A stretch of DNA of 64,000 bases. Source: DASTFY01 sp963813375. Its GTDB lineage: Bacteria; Actinomycetota; Acidimicrobiia; Acidimicrobiales; Ilumatobacteraceae. The stretch spans positions 248,001-312,000 of the forward strand of contig CAWEYT010000010.1 in assembly GCA_963813375.1 (NCBI GenBank). Reading direction: 5' to 3'. The notes beneath the pieces are model-generated. The model was not told where the DNA came from, did not search any database, and saw only the letters and a program-made list of their open reading frames with translations. The position numbers and the translations under genes were made by a program. The first letter of the stretch is position 1. Every line of letters starts with the position of its first letter. Below are positions 45,193-54,111 of this stretch, piece by piece.

Positions 45193-46557
45193 CTAGAGCA
45201 CCACTCCCGGGGCCTGGGCCAGGCCGGCCCCGATGTCGCGGTTGGGCAGCGTCAGGCGACGCGCGCTCTGGAGCAGGAGCCAGCCGAGTGACGCGCCCTT
45301 CATTCCCGGGTTGGCCTGCGCGTGGAGGGCGACGAGGCCGGCGGCGTGCGGGGTGGCCATGCTCGTGCCGTTCATGGTGGCGTAGAGGCGCGGCCGGGGC
45401 ACCGACGATCGCACGGCCACGCCGGGCGCGGCGATGTCGACCTGGCCTCCGCGGAGGTTCATGCCGCCGGACGAGAACCGGGCGATGGCGAGGCTGGAGT
45501 CGATGGCGGCCACGGCGATGATCGAGGGGCAGTTCGCCGGGTGGCCGACGGGCGCGATGCGGCCCGGTCGGGAGCTGTCGTTGCCGGCCGCGGCCACGAT
45601 CAGGCTCCCCGCGGTGAGAGCCCGCTGGGCGACGGTCTCGTAGACGGTTGAGAAGCCGCCGCCGACGGCGACGGGAGCGCCCAACGACATCGAGATCACC
45701 GTGCAGGTGTTGCGGATCGCCCAGTCGATGCCGGCCAGGATCCCGCCGTCGGCACCGCGTCCCTGGTTGCTGAGCACCTTGCCCGCGAAGATCTCGGCCT
45801 CAGAGGCGACACCGTAGGCGGGCAGGCGCTGGGGCTGGCGGGGACCACAGGCCGTGCCGATGCAGTGGGTCCCGTGGCCGTGGCCGTCGTCGGCCGTCTC
45901 ACCGCTGATGAACGACGCCCGCGTCACCTGCCGGCCCACGAAGTCCGGGTGGCCGGAATCGAAGCCGGTGTCGAGCACGGCGATGCGAACACCCTTCCCG
46001 GTGAACGTGGTGCCGACCACACCCGTGGCCTTGAGGCCCCAGGTCGTGTCGGTGTCGAGGAAGGTCTCGGTCGCCGCAGGCTCACCGCCGCCGCCGCCCC
46101 CGCCCTGTGCCAGCACCCGCTCGGCCAGGTCGTCCACACCGTCGCGGAAGCCCTGGACGTAGTCGCTCATGGGGTCGTCGATGGCGTACACGATCCGCTC
46201 GGGCTCCACGGCGATGACGCCGTCGGCGGCTCCGCTGGCTTCCGCCACGGCCGCCAGCTGGTCCGCCTCGGGCTGGATCACGACCACGCCGAGGGTGTCG
46301 AGGTACAGCGCGCCACCGGCTTGGAGGTCTGCGGGCGCATCGACGCCCAGGTCGGCGCTGGACGCGACCTTCACCCCCGCGGCGCGCGCCAGCCCGCGGG
46401 TGACCGGACCTCTCTCGGCGCCCTCGGCGAGGAGGACCAGGAGGCGGCCGGTCGTGCCGTCCTCCGATCCCACGGGGGGCTCGGGCACTTCGGGCGGCGC
46501 GGCCGCCGACCGGCTGGTGGCACGGGCTGTCGTCCTCGGGCGTCGCTCACTGGGCAT
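45193..46557 (-). CDS. Subtilisin-like serine protease (S8)
   Basis: The 454-residue protease has a catalytic triad at Asp196 (AVLDTGFD), His231 (GHGHGTHC) and Ser399 (NGTSMATPHAAG). Residues 38-125 look like a built-in I9 prodomain, followed by a Gly-rich linker at 151-158. No clear signal peptide is seen; the N terminus is Arg/Thr-rich (MPSERRPRTTARATSR), so it may stay inside or use an unrecognised export route. The start at 46557 was chosen as the first Met after the divergent promoter. Confidence 0.9.
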   Translation of the reverse strand: MPSERRPRTTARATSRSAAAPPEVPEPPVGSEDGTTGRLLVLLAEGAERGPVTRGLARAAGVKVASSADLGVDAPADLQAGGALYLDTLGVVVIQPEADQLAAVAEASGAADGVIAVEPERIVYAIDDPMSDYVQGFRDGVDDLAERVLAQGGGGGGGEPAATETFLDTDTTWGLKATGVVGTTFTGKGVRIAVLDTGFDSGHPDFVGRQVTRASFISGETADDGHGHGTHCIGTACGPRQPQRLPAYGVASEAEIFAGKVLSNQGRGADGGILAGIDWAIRNTCTVISMSLGAPVAVGGGFSTVYETVAQRALTAGSLIVAAAGNDSSRPGRIAPVGHPANCPSIIAVAAIDSSLAIARFSSGGMNLRGGQVDIAAPGVAVRSSVPRPRLYATMNGTSMATPHAAGLVALHAQANPGMKGASLGWLLLQSARRLTLPNRDIGAGLAQAPGVVL

Positions 46558-46611
46558 GGTGGTTCCCCTCTCGGTCGGTCGGACGCTGGTCCTCCCCAAT
46601 ACATCCATGTT

Positions 46612-46640
46612 CGCGGACCACGCGGAGGCTATGGTCCGCG
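46612..46640. promoter_or_regulatory. Perfect 9-bp inverted repeat between the subtilase and LPSTG genes
   Basis: CGCGGACCA (46612-46620) pairs with TGGTCCGCG (46632-46640) across 11 bases. It lies in the 126-bp gap between divergent starts at 46557 and 46684, overlapping TATGGT, a possible -10 for the plus gene. It is a good operator candidate for joint control. Confidence 0.5.
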
Positions 46641-46683
46641 GAGGTCCAGACCCGTCGGCGGATCTGGGGAGAGGACAACCGCG

Positions 46684-47488
46684 ATGACTGCAACGCTCCA
46701 CGACGTGCGCCCTGGCGCGCTCCGACGATCGGCCGCGACGGCATTGGGAGTGATGGCCGTCCTCGTTGTCGGGGTCATCGGCGTGGTCGGACTCGGTTCC
46801 GGCACGGTCGGCGCGCAGGGGTTGCCCCTGTGCGGCGGCAACCAGACCATCCGCCCCGCACCACGGACGTGCTTCAACACCAAGCTGATCGACGGGACCG
46901 AGATCACGGTCGTACTCGACGTCACCGCGTCGGGGGTGGCCACGGCCACGTACACCCTCGGGACGCCGAGGCCGGCGGACACCCCCATCCGCATGCGCTG
47001 GCACGAGGGCATCAGCTCGGGCCCACTCGTGGACGAGATCTCCGGGGTGATCCCCGCCGGCTCGCTCGGCCCGGTCACCCTGCAGCTCCAGGCCACGCGG
47101 ACGTGTGGTGGGCAGATCGACACCAAGGCCGTGTTCACGGGCAACGGCGACGGTCGGGGAAGGGTGGCCGCGCCCTACATCAGCCTCGACATCTGCAACC
47201 AGCCCACGACGACTGCCGCCACCACCACGACCGCCGCGTACGACCACGACCACCGCGTCGAGCACGACGACGGCCTCCAGCACGACCACGTCGGGAACGA
47301 CGGTGCCCGGAAGCTCGACTTCGCCGACGACGGCGGGATCGAGCGTGGCCCAGTCCAGCGTGCCCGGGTCACTGCCGAGCACGGGCGGCGACCGCTCCCG
47401 GATGGCGCTGGCCGCGCTGGCCGCGCTGGTGGCCGGTGCCGGCATCCTGGTCGCCACCCGCCGCGGGCACGACGAGGAGTCGATCTGA
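46684..47488 (+). CDS. LPXTG-type cell-wall-anchored surface protein, one frameshift
   Basis: ATG 46684 gives a signal peptide (hydrophobic residues about 20-40) and a beta-rich domain of about 130 residues with paired cysteines (CGGNQTIRPAPRTC; CGGQIDT; DICNQ). After a one-base shift near 47239 a Thr/Ser stalk follows, ending in the sorting signal LPSTGGD, a membrane helix and a charged tail RRGHDEESI. The shift sits in an ACCACG-type run and removing one T restores the frame. No sortase gene is in the window. Confidence 0.78.
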
Positions 47489-47500
47489 CCTGGCCGCCGG

Positions 47501-48217
47501 CTACATGAGGTTTCCGGCGCCGGGGCTGTAGCTCGACGCGATGACGTTGTTGGCGATGAGCGTGTCGCACTGCACGGTGCCGGTCACCCGTGTCATGCCG
47601 CAGTCGAGCTGCAACGATCCGGCTCTGATCTCGGCCGCCGGCGCGGTGACCCTCACCGCGACGGCGGCCTGGATCTCGACACCCGAGGGGGTGATAGTGA
47701 TCGTGCCGCCACCGCCGTCGATCGTGATCGTCCCGCCGGCATCGGCCAGGGTGACGGACTGGCCGTCCGCCGTGACCAGCCGGATGCTCAGCTGATCCGG
47801 GTGATCGTCCACCGTGATGCGTGAGCCCGCTGCCGAGACGATGCTCATGACCGGATTCCCGGAGGCCATCTGCTCGGGCGGAGCGTTGACAGAGCTCCAG
47901 AGGCTGCCGATGACGTACGGGCGGTCCGCGTCACCGGCCTCGAAGGCCAGGAGGATCTCGTCGTCCACGTCGGGGATGAGCCAGGTGCCGCGCTGAGCCC
48001 CCGCCCGAGGCACACCGACCGGGGCCCACTGGCCCTTGGCCTTCGCGCCGCCCACGGCCGGCGAGCGGACCAGGACGCGGCCGAGCTGTGAGGGGTCCTG
48101 GTTGTCGAGCACGACACCCACGTAGACACCGAAGAGCCGCTGGTCACGTCTGCGCTGCTGGTCGCCGGTTCCGCCCCCACGTGCCGTCCGGCCGGTTTCG
48201 CTCGGGTCTGCGGTCAT
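47501..48217 (-). CDS. Phage baseplate spike-like protein (gpV/Gp5-type OB plus beta-helix repeats)
   Basis: The 238-residue protein has an OB-fold opening QRLFGVYVGVVLDNQDP and LGRVLVRSP, the GTWLIPDVDDEILLAFEAGD motif, and DRPYVIGSLWSS. These are diagnostic of baseplate protein V and VgrG/Gp5 spikes. The C-terminal part has repeats of about ten residues (GGTITIDGGGGTITITP; VTAPAAEIRAGSLQL), the start of a beta-helix needle. No tail sheath, tube or other baseplate gene flanks it. It may be a lone component of a contractile injection system elsewhere or a domesticated spike. Confidence 0.8.
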   Translation of the reverse strand: MTADPSETGRTARGGGTGDQQRRRDQRLFGVYVGVVLDNQDPSQLGRVLVRSPAVGGAKAKGQWAPVGVPRAGAQRGTWLIPDVDDEILLAFEAGDADRPYVIGSLWSSVNAPPEQMASGNPVMSIVSAAGSRITVDDHPDQLSIRLVTADGQSVTLADAGGTITIDGGGGTITITPSGVEIQAAVAVRVTAPAAEIRAGSLQLDCGMTRVTGTVQCDTLIANNVIASSYSPGAGNLM

Positions 48218-48388
48218 CGGGATCCTCGTTTCGTCGTCGAGGGCGCGCACAGATCGCGGCGCGTCCTCCTGTCGACTAGTCCAGCGCGTGCAGCGCCACC
48301 GTGCTCGATGTGAATGGGCATCGAACACCAGCGGATGCGCGAGCGGCTACGTTCGACAACTGGCCGCTGGCCACTCGGAGGTTCAACG

Positions 48389-48673
48389 ATGTCGGTAGAG
48401 AACGTCCCCCAGGACGGCAACCTGGCGACGAGTGATCGCCGCAAGCTCGGTGGCGGAGCGATCGCCTCCATCGGGGGCCTGGCAGTCCTGGCCATCTTCA
48501 TGCTGCAGAACACGGAGGACGTCAAGCTGGACTTCCTGTTCTGGGACTTCACGATGCCCGTCTGGCTGCTGACCCTGGCGTCCGCGGTTATCGGGGCGTT
48601 CGTATGGCTCGGGCTCGGCGTGCTCCGCCGTCACCGCCGCCGCAAGGATCGCCGCGAGGACCGCCGGGACTGA
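48389..48673 (+). CDS. Small LapA-domain membrane protein
   Basis: The 94-residue protein has two membrane helices (GAIASIGGLAVLAIFMLQN and PVWLLTLASAVIGAFVWLG) separated by the LapA-like DVKLDFLFWDF, and an Arg/Lys-rich cytoplasmic tail. The ATG at 48389 follows a GGAGG ribosome site at 48377-48381. LapA-domain proteins are envelope assembly factors of poorly known function. Confidence 0.82.
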   Translation: MSVENVPQDGNLATSDRRKLGGGAIASIGGLAVLAIFMLQNTEDVKLDFLFWDFTMPVWLLTLASAVIGAFVWLGLGVLRRHRRRKDRREDRRD

Positions 48674-48701
48674 CCCTCGCCCCGTGCGCCGTCGCCGGGG
48701 G

Positions 48702-49226
48702 TCAGGGCAACTGACGGGGCCAGACAAGGTCCCGTAGCGTCGCGGCCCCAAGGGCGAGATCGGACCAAAGCCCTGGCACGGTCAGGGTGGCCAGCGCGCC
48801 AGTAGGGAAGGCGTTGGCCAGCTCGCGCTGCAGCGCGTCCTCACCGTCGCCGACCAGCGACACCGCCAGCGTGTGCAGCCCAGGATTGTGGCCGACGAGC
48901 AGCACGCCGGCGATGTCATCGGGCACCTGGCGGAGCCGTTCGAGTAGGCGGTCACCCGGCGCGGCGTAGAGGCGATCCTCGACCAGGACGACGGCCGCCT
49001 TGGGCAGCGCCTGCCTCACTCCCTCGCAGGTCATCACCGCGCGCCGAGCCGACGAGCAGAGCACGAGCGTCGGTGCGACGTGGAACTGCGTGATGTAGCG
49101 CCCCAGACGGCGCAGCGCCTTCTCACCGCGAGGAGCCAGGGGACGGTCGTGATCGTCCAGCGTCGGGTCGCTCCAACTCGACTTGGCATGCCGCAGCAGA
49201 TACAGATCCCTCGCCGCCTGGCTCAT
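48702..49226 (-). CDS. SixA-type histidine phosphatase
   Basis: The 174-residue phosphatase has LYLLRHAKSSW with the catalytic RHA, and VLLVGHNPGLHTL with the second His. The length and the KSSW variation after RHA place it in the SixA branch of the histidine phosphatase superfamily. SixA dephosphorylates His residues in phosphorelay or PTS proteins; actinobacterial homologues are less well defined. ATG 49226 is preferred over GTG 49238. Confidence 0.88.
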   Translation of the reverse strand: MSQAARDLYLLRHAKSSWSDPTLDDHDRPLAPRGEKALRRLGRYITQFHVAPTLVLCSSARRAVMTCEGVRQALPKAAVVLVEDRLYAAPGDRLLERLRQVPDDIAGVLLVGHNPGLHTLAVSLVGDGEDALQRELANAFPTGALATLTVPGLWSDLALGAATLRDLVWPRQLP

Positions 49227-49348
49227 CACTCGGCCCACCCTTCCGCACCGACCGGACCCATCGGCACATTGTGGTCACAGCTCCGGGCGCGCGGTGTCAT
49301 CTCTGTCGGGCTTGCGCCGGTGGCAGGTTGGGTAGAGCTACGCGCGGT

Positions 49349-50617
49349 ATGTCGCGATCCCGATCCAAATTGGCGTCCAACTTGTGGTTCCTCCCTGTGC
49401 TGTGCGTGTTGGGCGGCGTCCTCCTCTCGGTCGGCACGATCGTTGTCGATCGCTGGTTCGACTACACGCTGATTCCGCGCTGGATCACCGGGGGCCCAGA
49501 CGCGGCGTCGAGCATCTTGGAGACGGTCGCGGTCTCGATGGTGTCGTTGGCCGCGCTGGTACTGACGATCACAATGGTGGTCGTTCAGCTGGCCATGGGA
49601 CAGTTCTCGCCGCGGATCGTGCAGACGTTCCTGAAGGACCGCCCGAGTCAGCTGGCGATCGGACTCTTCGTCGGAACCTTCGCCTTCGCCATGCTGGCGA
49701 TGCGCGAGGTCCAGTTCGACGGCGAAGGTCAGGTGCCCGGGGTCGCGGTCGTGGTCTCATATGTGCTCGTCATCACGAGCATCGCGATGCTTGTCATCTA
49801 CGTGAATCACATCGGACGGTCGCTGCGGGTCTCGGCGCTCATCGAGCTGGTCGGCAACGACACCCGAGAGATCCTTGAGCGGCAGTGTCCTGATCGGATC
49901 CAACCCGCCGACACCGCGGCGGATGTTCTGCTTGCACCCAACTCCGGGGTGCTGGTCGGGGTCGATCAGGCCCGGCTCGTCGAGCTCGCGGCTCGGGCCG
50001 GTTGCGTGCTCCACGTCGCGCCGGGCCTCGGCGAGTTCGTGCCGGCCCAAGCGCCACTCGTACGTGTCGAGGGCCCGACAGCTGCACTCGACCGGAAGGC
50101 TGTCCTCGATGCGTTGCGGTCCGGGATGGAGCGCACCCTCGACGAGGACCTCGCCTACGGCTTTCGGATGCTCGTCGACATGGCCGAGCGGTCCCTGTCC
50201 GACTCACCATTCCTCGATCCGACCACGGCGGTGCAATGTCTCGACCGGCTTCACGACGGGCTCCGCCAACTGGCGACCCGGGTCATCCCGGACGGTCGGC
50301 TGTACGACGAGGCCCGTCAGTTGCGGGTGACCATCCCGACGATGGACTGGGGCGCCTACGTTCATCTCGCGTTCGATGAGATCCGCCTCGCCAGTGCCGG
50401 TTCTCCGCAGGTCGCGCGCCGGATGGCTGCTGCACTCGACGATTTGCTCGTCGTTGCGCCCGCCGCCCGGCGGCCGCCGCTCGAGCAGCAACGGGAGCTG
50501 CTCCGGGAGGTGATCGGCGACGCCGGCCTGGCCCGGGCGGACGTGGAATTCGCCAGGATGCCTGACGGTCAGGGGATCGGCGTCGCGGCCTCCGCGAGCG
50601 CAGGTCAGGTCGCTTGA
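49349..50617 (+). CDS. DUF2254-domain membrane protein
   Basis: The 422-residue protein has four N-terminal membrane segments within residues 10-155, including LVLTITMVVVQLAMGQFSPR, which is diagnostic of DUF2254. A soluble domain of about 270 residues follows (GVLVGVDQARLVELAARAG; AYGFRMLVDMAERSLSD). The family function is unknown. The start at 49349 gives MSRSRSKLASN. It is the first gene of a short plus-strand stretch with an H1-like gene. Confidence 0.85.
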   Translation: MSRSRSKLASNLWFLPVLCVLGGVLLSVGTIVVDRWFDYTLIPRWITGGPDAASSILETVAVSMVSLAALVLTITMVVVQLAMGQFSPRIVQTFLKDRPSQLAIGLFVGTFAFAMLAMREVQFDGEGQVPGVAVVVSYVLVITSIAMLVIYVNHIGRSLRVSALIELVGNDTREILERQCPDRIQPADTAADVLLAPNSGVLVGVDQARLVELAARAGCVLHVAPGLGEFVPAQAPLVRVEGPTAALDRKAVLDALRSGMERTLDEDLAYGFRMLVDMAERSLSDSPFLDPTTAVQCLDRLHDGLRQLATRVIPDGRLYDEARQLRVTIPTMDWGAYVHLAFDEIRLASAGSPQVARRMAAALDDLLVVAPAARRPPLEQQRELLREVIGDAGLARADVEFARMPDGQGIGVAASASAGQVA

Positions 50618-50778
50618 GTGACCCCTTCGCGAAGAACTGCCTGATCTGGCGCGCACGGTTGGTCGGCCGTGAGATTGCGCCGGGCACGGTCGAGCCCTGC
50701 CGGGCTGGGCCGTGGCCGGTCGCCCTCTGAACACACCAGGACGCCCATCGGGAGGGTTGGTGGCGGCGTTGCGCGTGC

Positions 50779-50804
50779 GTTTCGGCTGACTTCCCTACGG
50801 GTAG
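50779..50804 (+). promoter_or_regulatory. Stress-sigma-type promoter for the H1-like gene
   Basis: GTTT (50779-50782) and GGGTAG (50799-50804) are separated by 16 bases, which fits the GTTT-N15-17-GGGTA(T/C) pattern of SigB/SigF-type promoters in actinobacteria. It gives a leader of about 100 bases before the ATG at 50911. The 293-bp gap has no other feature I can support. Confidence 0.5.
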
Positions 50805-50910
50805 CGCAACGACCACTTGCCCGGACACGCCTCCGCTCGGCACGGCAGATGTGTCACCCGCGAGTAGTCACTGAGGCCGGTCGAACCGATCACGGAAGAA
50901 CGGAACTCTG

Positions 50911-51312
50911 ATGGGCAAGAAGAAGATTGAGCAGGACCTGCGGGACGCTGGGTTGCGCAAGAAGCGCGCACGGAAGGTGGCCAAGGCCGCCGACCGGGGC
51001 CGAGCAGGTGACCGCGCAGCACGCGAACTGGTCGAGCAACACTCCGCCGCCCTCCGAGACAGCGTCTCGGCTGTAGTGAGTCACGCCAAGCCGCCGAGGT
51101 CGAGGTCCGCGAAGAAGGCTTCGGCGAAGAAGTCGTCGGCCAAGAGGACCTCCACGAAGCGGGCGCCTGCGCGGCGGTCGACCTCCAAGTCGACTGCGCG
51201 AAAGGCGCCGACAAAGAAAGCCGGCTCCGGTCGGGGCGCCGCCACGAGGGGACGCACCACTCGTACCCGGCGAGGCAGGTCCACCCGACGGCGGAGCCAA
51301 TCAGCTCGCTAG
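50911..51312 (+). CDS. Histone H1-like Lys/Arg-rich protein
   Basis: The 133-residue protein has a helical, charged N-terminal half (IEQDLRDAGLRKKRARKVAK) and a C-terminal half of KKASAKKSSAKRTSTKRA-like repeats, very basic and without acidic residues. Such tails bind DNA non-specifically, as in H1-like and mycobacterial HupB-type nucleoid proteins, but no HU fold is present. It may compact DNA in stress or stationary phase, consistent with the SigB/F-like promoter. Confidence 0.7.
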   Translation: MGKKKIEQDLRDAGLRKKRARKVAKAADRGRAGDRAARELVEQHSAALRDSVSAVVSHAKPPRSRSAKKASAKKSSAKRTSTKRAPARRSTSKSTARKAPTKKAGSGRGAATRGRTTRTRRGRSTRRRSQSAR

Positions 51313-51421
51313 CGGCCGATTGCTCGCCACGAAGGGCCGCTGCCGATAAAGGCACGGAACATGCCCGGTTAGGGAGCGCGCCCGACCGGAACCGCGATCA
51401 GCGGTACTAGCGGCGAGCGGA

Positions 51422-51454
51422 GCCCGCGTGCTCGCGACGACCGTTCCCGCGGGC
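51422..51454. terminator. Hairpin between convergent H1-like and MscS-like genes
   Basis: GCCCGCG (51422-51428) pairs with CGCGGGC (51448-51454) around 19 bases. It lies between two convergent genes, where a bidirectional terminator is expected. The rest of the 150-bp gap shows nothing further. Confidence 0.35.
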
Positions 51455-51462
51455 CGGCCGCG

Positions 51463-52254
51463 TCACGCTGGAGTCGGTGGCGGCGGCGGGATGAGGGCGT
51501 CGGTGGTCGTGGCCTGCGGTGTATGAGGTTGTCCGTCACTTGCCCGTGACCTCGAGGTTCGAGCCGCTTCCTGGACCTTGGGCTTCTCCGCGTCGTACCG
51601 GGCGAGAGCGCGCTCCCACCGCTGACGCATCGGCAGGATCCCGCCGCCCCCCACCGCGACGATGGCCGATCCCACAACGACAGCAAGCAGAGCGTAGAAG
51701 AGGCCGGTAACGATGGCCGGTGCGATCTGGAGCTGATTCAAGGCGGCGAACACGCCAACCACGAGGATCGCCCCTGCGGCCAAATTGGCGAGCAGGGTGC
51801 CGTAGCTCAGGCCGCCCAGACTTGCTTCGATGATCTCCCGAACGGCCGAGGCAATGGCACTCACCACGATGATGATGATGATGGCGGCGATGACCTTAGG
51901 TAGATAGGCAATCACGCCCTCAAGTAGATCGCTTATCGGGTTGGGGCCAAACACGCCAAACGCCATCTGCAACACGATGAGGAACAGGGCGTAGAAGATC
52001 ACCTTCGAGAGGATGTCGCTGGCGTCATACTTCGTGTGCGCCAAGGCCCGCTTCACGCCACCTCGTTCGACGGCCCTGTCGAACCCGACACGCTCCAAGA
52101 TGGCGTCCGCGGCCTTCCCGATGGCCTTCGCGATCAGGTACCCAACGATCAGGATGACCAGGAAGCCGATGAGCTTCGGGACGAACGATGCCACATCGGA
52201 CCAGGCATCCTCGATGCCTTGGCTCCACTGGACATCGGCGAAGATGCTTGTCAT
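51463..52254 (-). CDS. Membrane protein with conserved TM-helix repeats (small MscS-related family)
   Basis: The 263-residue protein has five or so hydrophobic segments. It includes the paired repeat patterns FVPKLIGFLVILIVGYLIAK and YLPKVIAAIIIIIVVSAIAS, diagnostic of the conserved-TM-helix family (PF05552) related to mechanosensitive channels but lacking the MscS beta domain. I start it at ATG 52254 because GGAGG lies seven bases upstream; the earlier Met would lie within that ribosome site. The C-terminal tail is Thr/Pro-rich. The 237-bp gap upstream (52255-52491) shows no gene. Confidence 0.82.
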   Translation of the reverse strand: MTSIFADVQWSQGIEDAWSDVASFVPKLIGFLVILIVGYLIAKAIGKAADAILERVGFDRAVERGGVKRALAHTKYDASDILSKVIFYALFLIVLQMAFGVFGPNPISDLLEGVIAYLPKVIAAIIIIIVVSAIASAVREIIEASLGGLSYGTLLANLAAGAILVVGVFAALNQLQIAPAIVTGLFYALLAVVVGSAIVAVGGGGILPMRQRWERALARYDAEKPKVQEAARTSRSRASDGQPHTPQATTTDALIPPPPPTPA

Positions 52255-52491
52255 TTGGAACTCCTCCAAGAGTTCGAGGGGAGCGCCGCTGGAGAGGGCA
52301 CGGCTCGTGGCGCTCTACCCCTCACCTCGGAGCTTCAATCGACAACGGCCTCGCTACTCGAGGGAATACCCGTTCGGGTGGCTGCCGGTTCGATGGAGGC
52401 GGTGCCTCCGCCCCCTGCGCCGCTCGGTTTCGGGCCCCGCCCGCCGCGGAGCACACGCCACGGCGCTCAGCCGGCCAAGCATGGTCCCTAT

Positions 52492-53400
52492 TCAGCGCCC
52501 ATAGCCGGGGTCGCAGGGCCAGTTGGGTTGGAAGAGGTGCCACTGCTGTGGCGCGGCGCGGATGAGGACCTCGAGCTCGCGTGCCAGGAGCTGGGTGATC
52601 CTCGTGACGTCTTCGCGCAGGGAACCCTGGCGCTCGGCGGGCACGGGCGGGCGGATGATGGCGTGATGACCGTCGCGCTGCGACGTGAAGTACACCGCGG
52701 TCGGCAGTACGGGCGCGCCCGTGCGCAGCCCCAGCGTCGCCGGCCCGCCCGGCAAGGTCGTGCGCTCGCCGAAGAACTCGACCTCGACGCCCCCGCCCTG
52801 GATGTCGCGGTCGGAGAGAAGGCAGACGACCTCGTTGGCCCTGAGCGCCCTCGCGACGGCGCCGGCCGCCGCGGAGCCGACGGGGACCACGGTCATCCCG
52901 AGTGACTCCCGGAACGACACGAACCACTCGAACAGCTCCGGTGGCTCCAGCGGTTCGACCACCACCGTGATGGGGAGACCCTGCTCGGCGATCCAGCGGC
53001 CCGCCCACTCCCACCCCCCCAGGTGAGGCAGGGCGATGATGACCCCCAGGCCGGCGCTGAGCGCGTCGTCGACGTACGCCAGGCCCTCGTACGAGAACGC
53101 GGCGTCCACCTCGGCGGCGGACAGGCCGGGCAGGCGGAAGCTCTCCACCCAGTAGCGGGCGTAGTAGTCGAACGCGCTCTGGACGGCTCGCCGGAGGGCC
53201 GTGCCCCGCAACGAGGGATCGACCCGGCGCAGGTGGCGCTCGATCATGGTCCGCCGACCTCGCATGCCTGCGCCGAACCCCACCCCGATGGCCGACGCGG
53301 CGAGCGAGGTCACCGGCTCGGGCAGGTTCTGGGCGGCCAGCGACGCGGCCCGGTAGGCAGTCAGGCCGATGCGGTCGAACCCGCGATCCTGCACGGCCAT
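52492..53400 (-). CDS. patA: Phosphatidylinositol mannoside acyltransferase-like (PatA/LpxL family)
   Basis: The 302-residue enzyme has the N-terminal helix YRAASLAAQNLPEPVTSLAA, the acyltransferase HxxxxE motif in LPHLGGWEWAG, VVEPLEPPELFEWF, and RDIQGGGVEVEFFGE. Family members acylate lipid A or, in actinobacteria, the mannose of PIM1. It follows pgsA by 14 bases, as in mycobacteria. The pathway partner pimA is 23 kb away. Confidence 0.88.
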   Translation of the reverse strand: MAVQDRGFDRIGLTAYRAASLAAQNLPEPVTSLAASAIGVGFGAGMRGRRTMIERHLRRVDPSLRGTALRRAVQSAFDYYARYWVESFRLPGLSAAEVDAAFSYEGLAYVDDALSAGLGVIIALPHLGGWEWAGRWIAEQGLPITVVVEPLEPPELFEWFVSFRESLGMTVVPVGSAAAGAVARALRANEVVCLLSDRDIQGGGVEVEFFGERTTLPGGPATLGLRTGAPVLPTAVYFTSQRDGHHAIIRPPVPAERQGSLREDVTRITQLLARELEVLIRAAPQQWHLFQPNWPCDPGYGR

Positions 53401-53414
53401 GGAAGCGAACGGGG

Positions 53415-54102
53415 CTAGCGCTGGCGGCGACGGCGGAGGTCGTCGAAGCGCACCTGGCGCGCCGAGCGGCGGGACTGCCGCCGGGACCGCCGCTCTGCCC
53501 GGCGCTCCATGACTACCGGCGCCACGCCGGCCTGCCGCCACACCTTGACGAAGCGCTGGATGGCGGTCACCACCGTCAGCACCAGCATCACCCACAGGAT
53601 CGGCACCAGGACCGACTCGAACAGCAGGCCGATGCAGAGCAGGACGATGCGCTCGGCCCGCTCCATGAGCCCGCCCTTGGCGTGACAGGCCGAGCGATTC
53701 CGCCTTGGCCCGCTCGTAGGACACGATCGACGACGCCGCCATGATGGCAAAGGGCAGGAGCGCCATCTTGGGGCTCTCGGTGGTGGCGAGATACCAGGCC
53801 ACACCACCCATCAGCAGGGCATCCGTCACCCGGTCGATGACAGAGTCGAAGAAGGCGCCCCGCTGGCTGGCCGAGTTCGACGCCTTGGCCAACGCCCCGT
53901 CGAGCAGGTCCGGCAGGGCCGCCAGGACCACGAGGAGCAGGCCGGCCCGCAGAGCCCCGGCGCCGATGGCCACCGCCGCGGCCAGACCCAGGACGAGCCC
54001 GAGGATCGTGAGGTGGTCGGGGCTCAACCCGGTGCGCCGCAGACCGTCCCCCAGCGGCTTCACCGCTCGCTCGACCGGTGCCCTGAACCGTCCATCGAAC
54101 AC
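53415..54102 (-). CDS. pgsA: CDP-alcohol phosphatidyltransferase (phosphatidylinositol phosphate synthase-like), one frameshift
   Basis: From GTG 54102 the membrane enzyme has the motif PDLLDGALAKASNSASQRG, which spreads into GAFFDSVIDRVTD. This is the DGx2ARx8Gx3Dx3D signature with Leu-Ala-Lys for the Ala-Arg. After a one-base shift near 53690 the frame resumes CHAKGGLMERAERIVLLCIG to a stop at 53415, giving about 229 residues. In actinobacteria this branch makes phosphatidylinositol phosphate from CDP-diacylglycerol and inositol phosphate, and its place before patA supports that. Confidence 0.82.
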
Positions 54103-54111
54103 GCTCTCAGG

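Noticed and set aside
47501..48217. Evidence for a prophage
   Set aside because: Only one spike-like gene is present, with no integrase, terminase, portal, capsid or attachment repeats around it.
52255..52491. A short gene or regulatory RNA between patA and the MscS-like gene
   Set aside because: GGGTAG and GGGTAT strings occur on the minus strand but lack a correctly spaced GTTT, and no frame has a supported start. I see nothing definite here.
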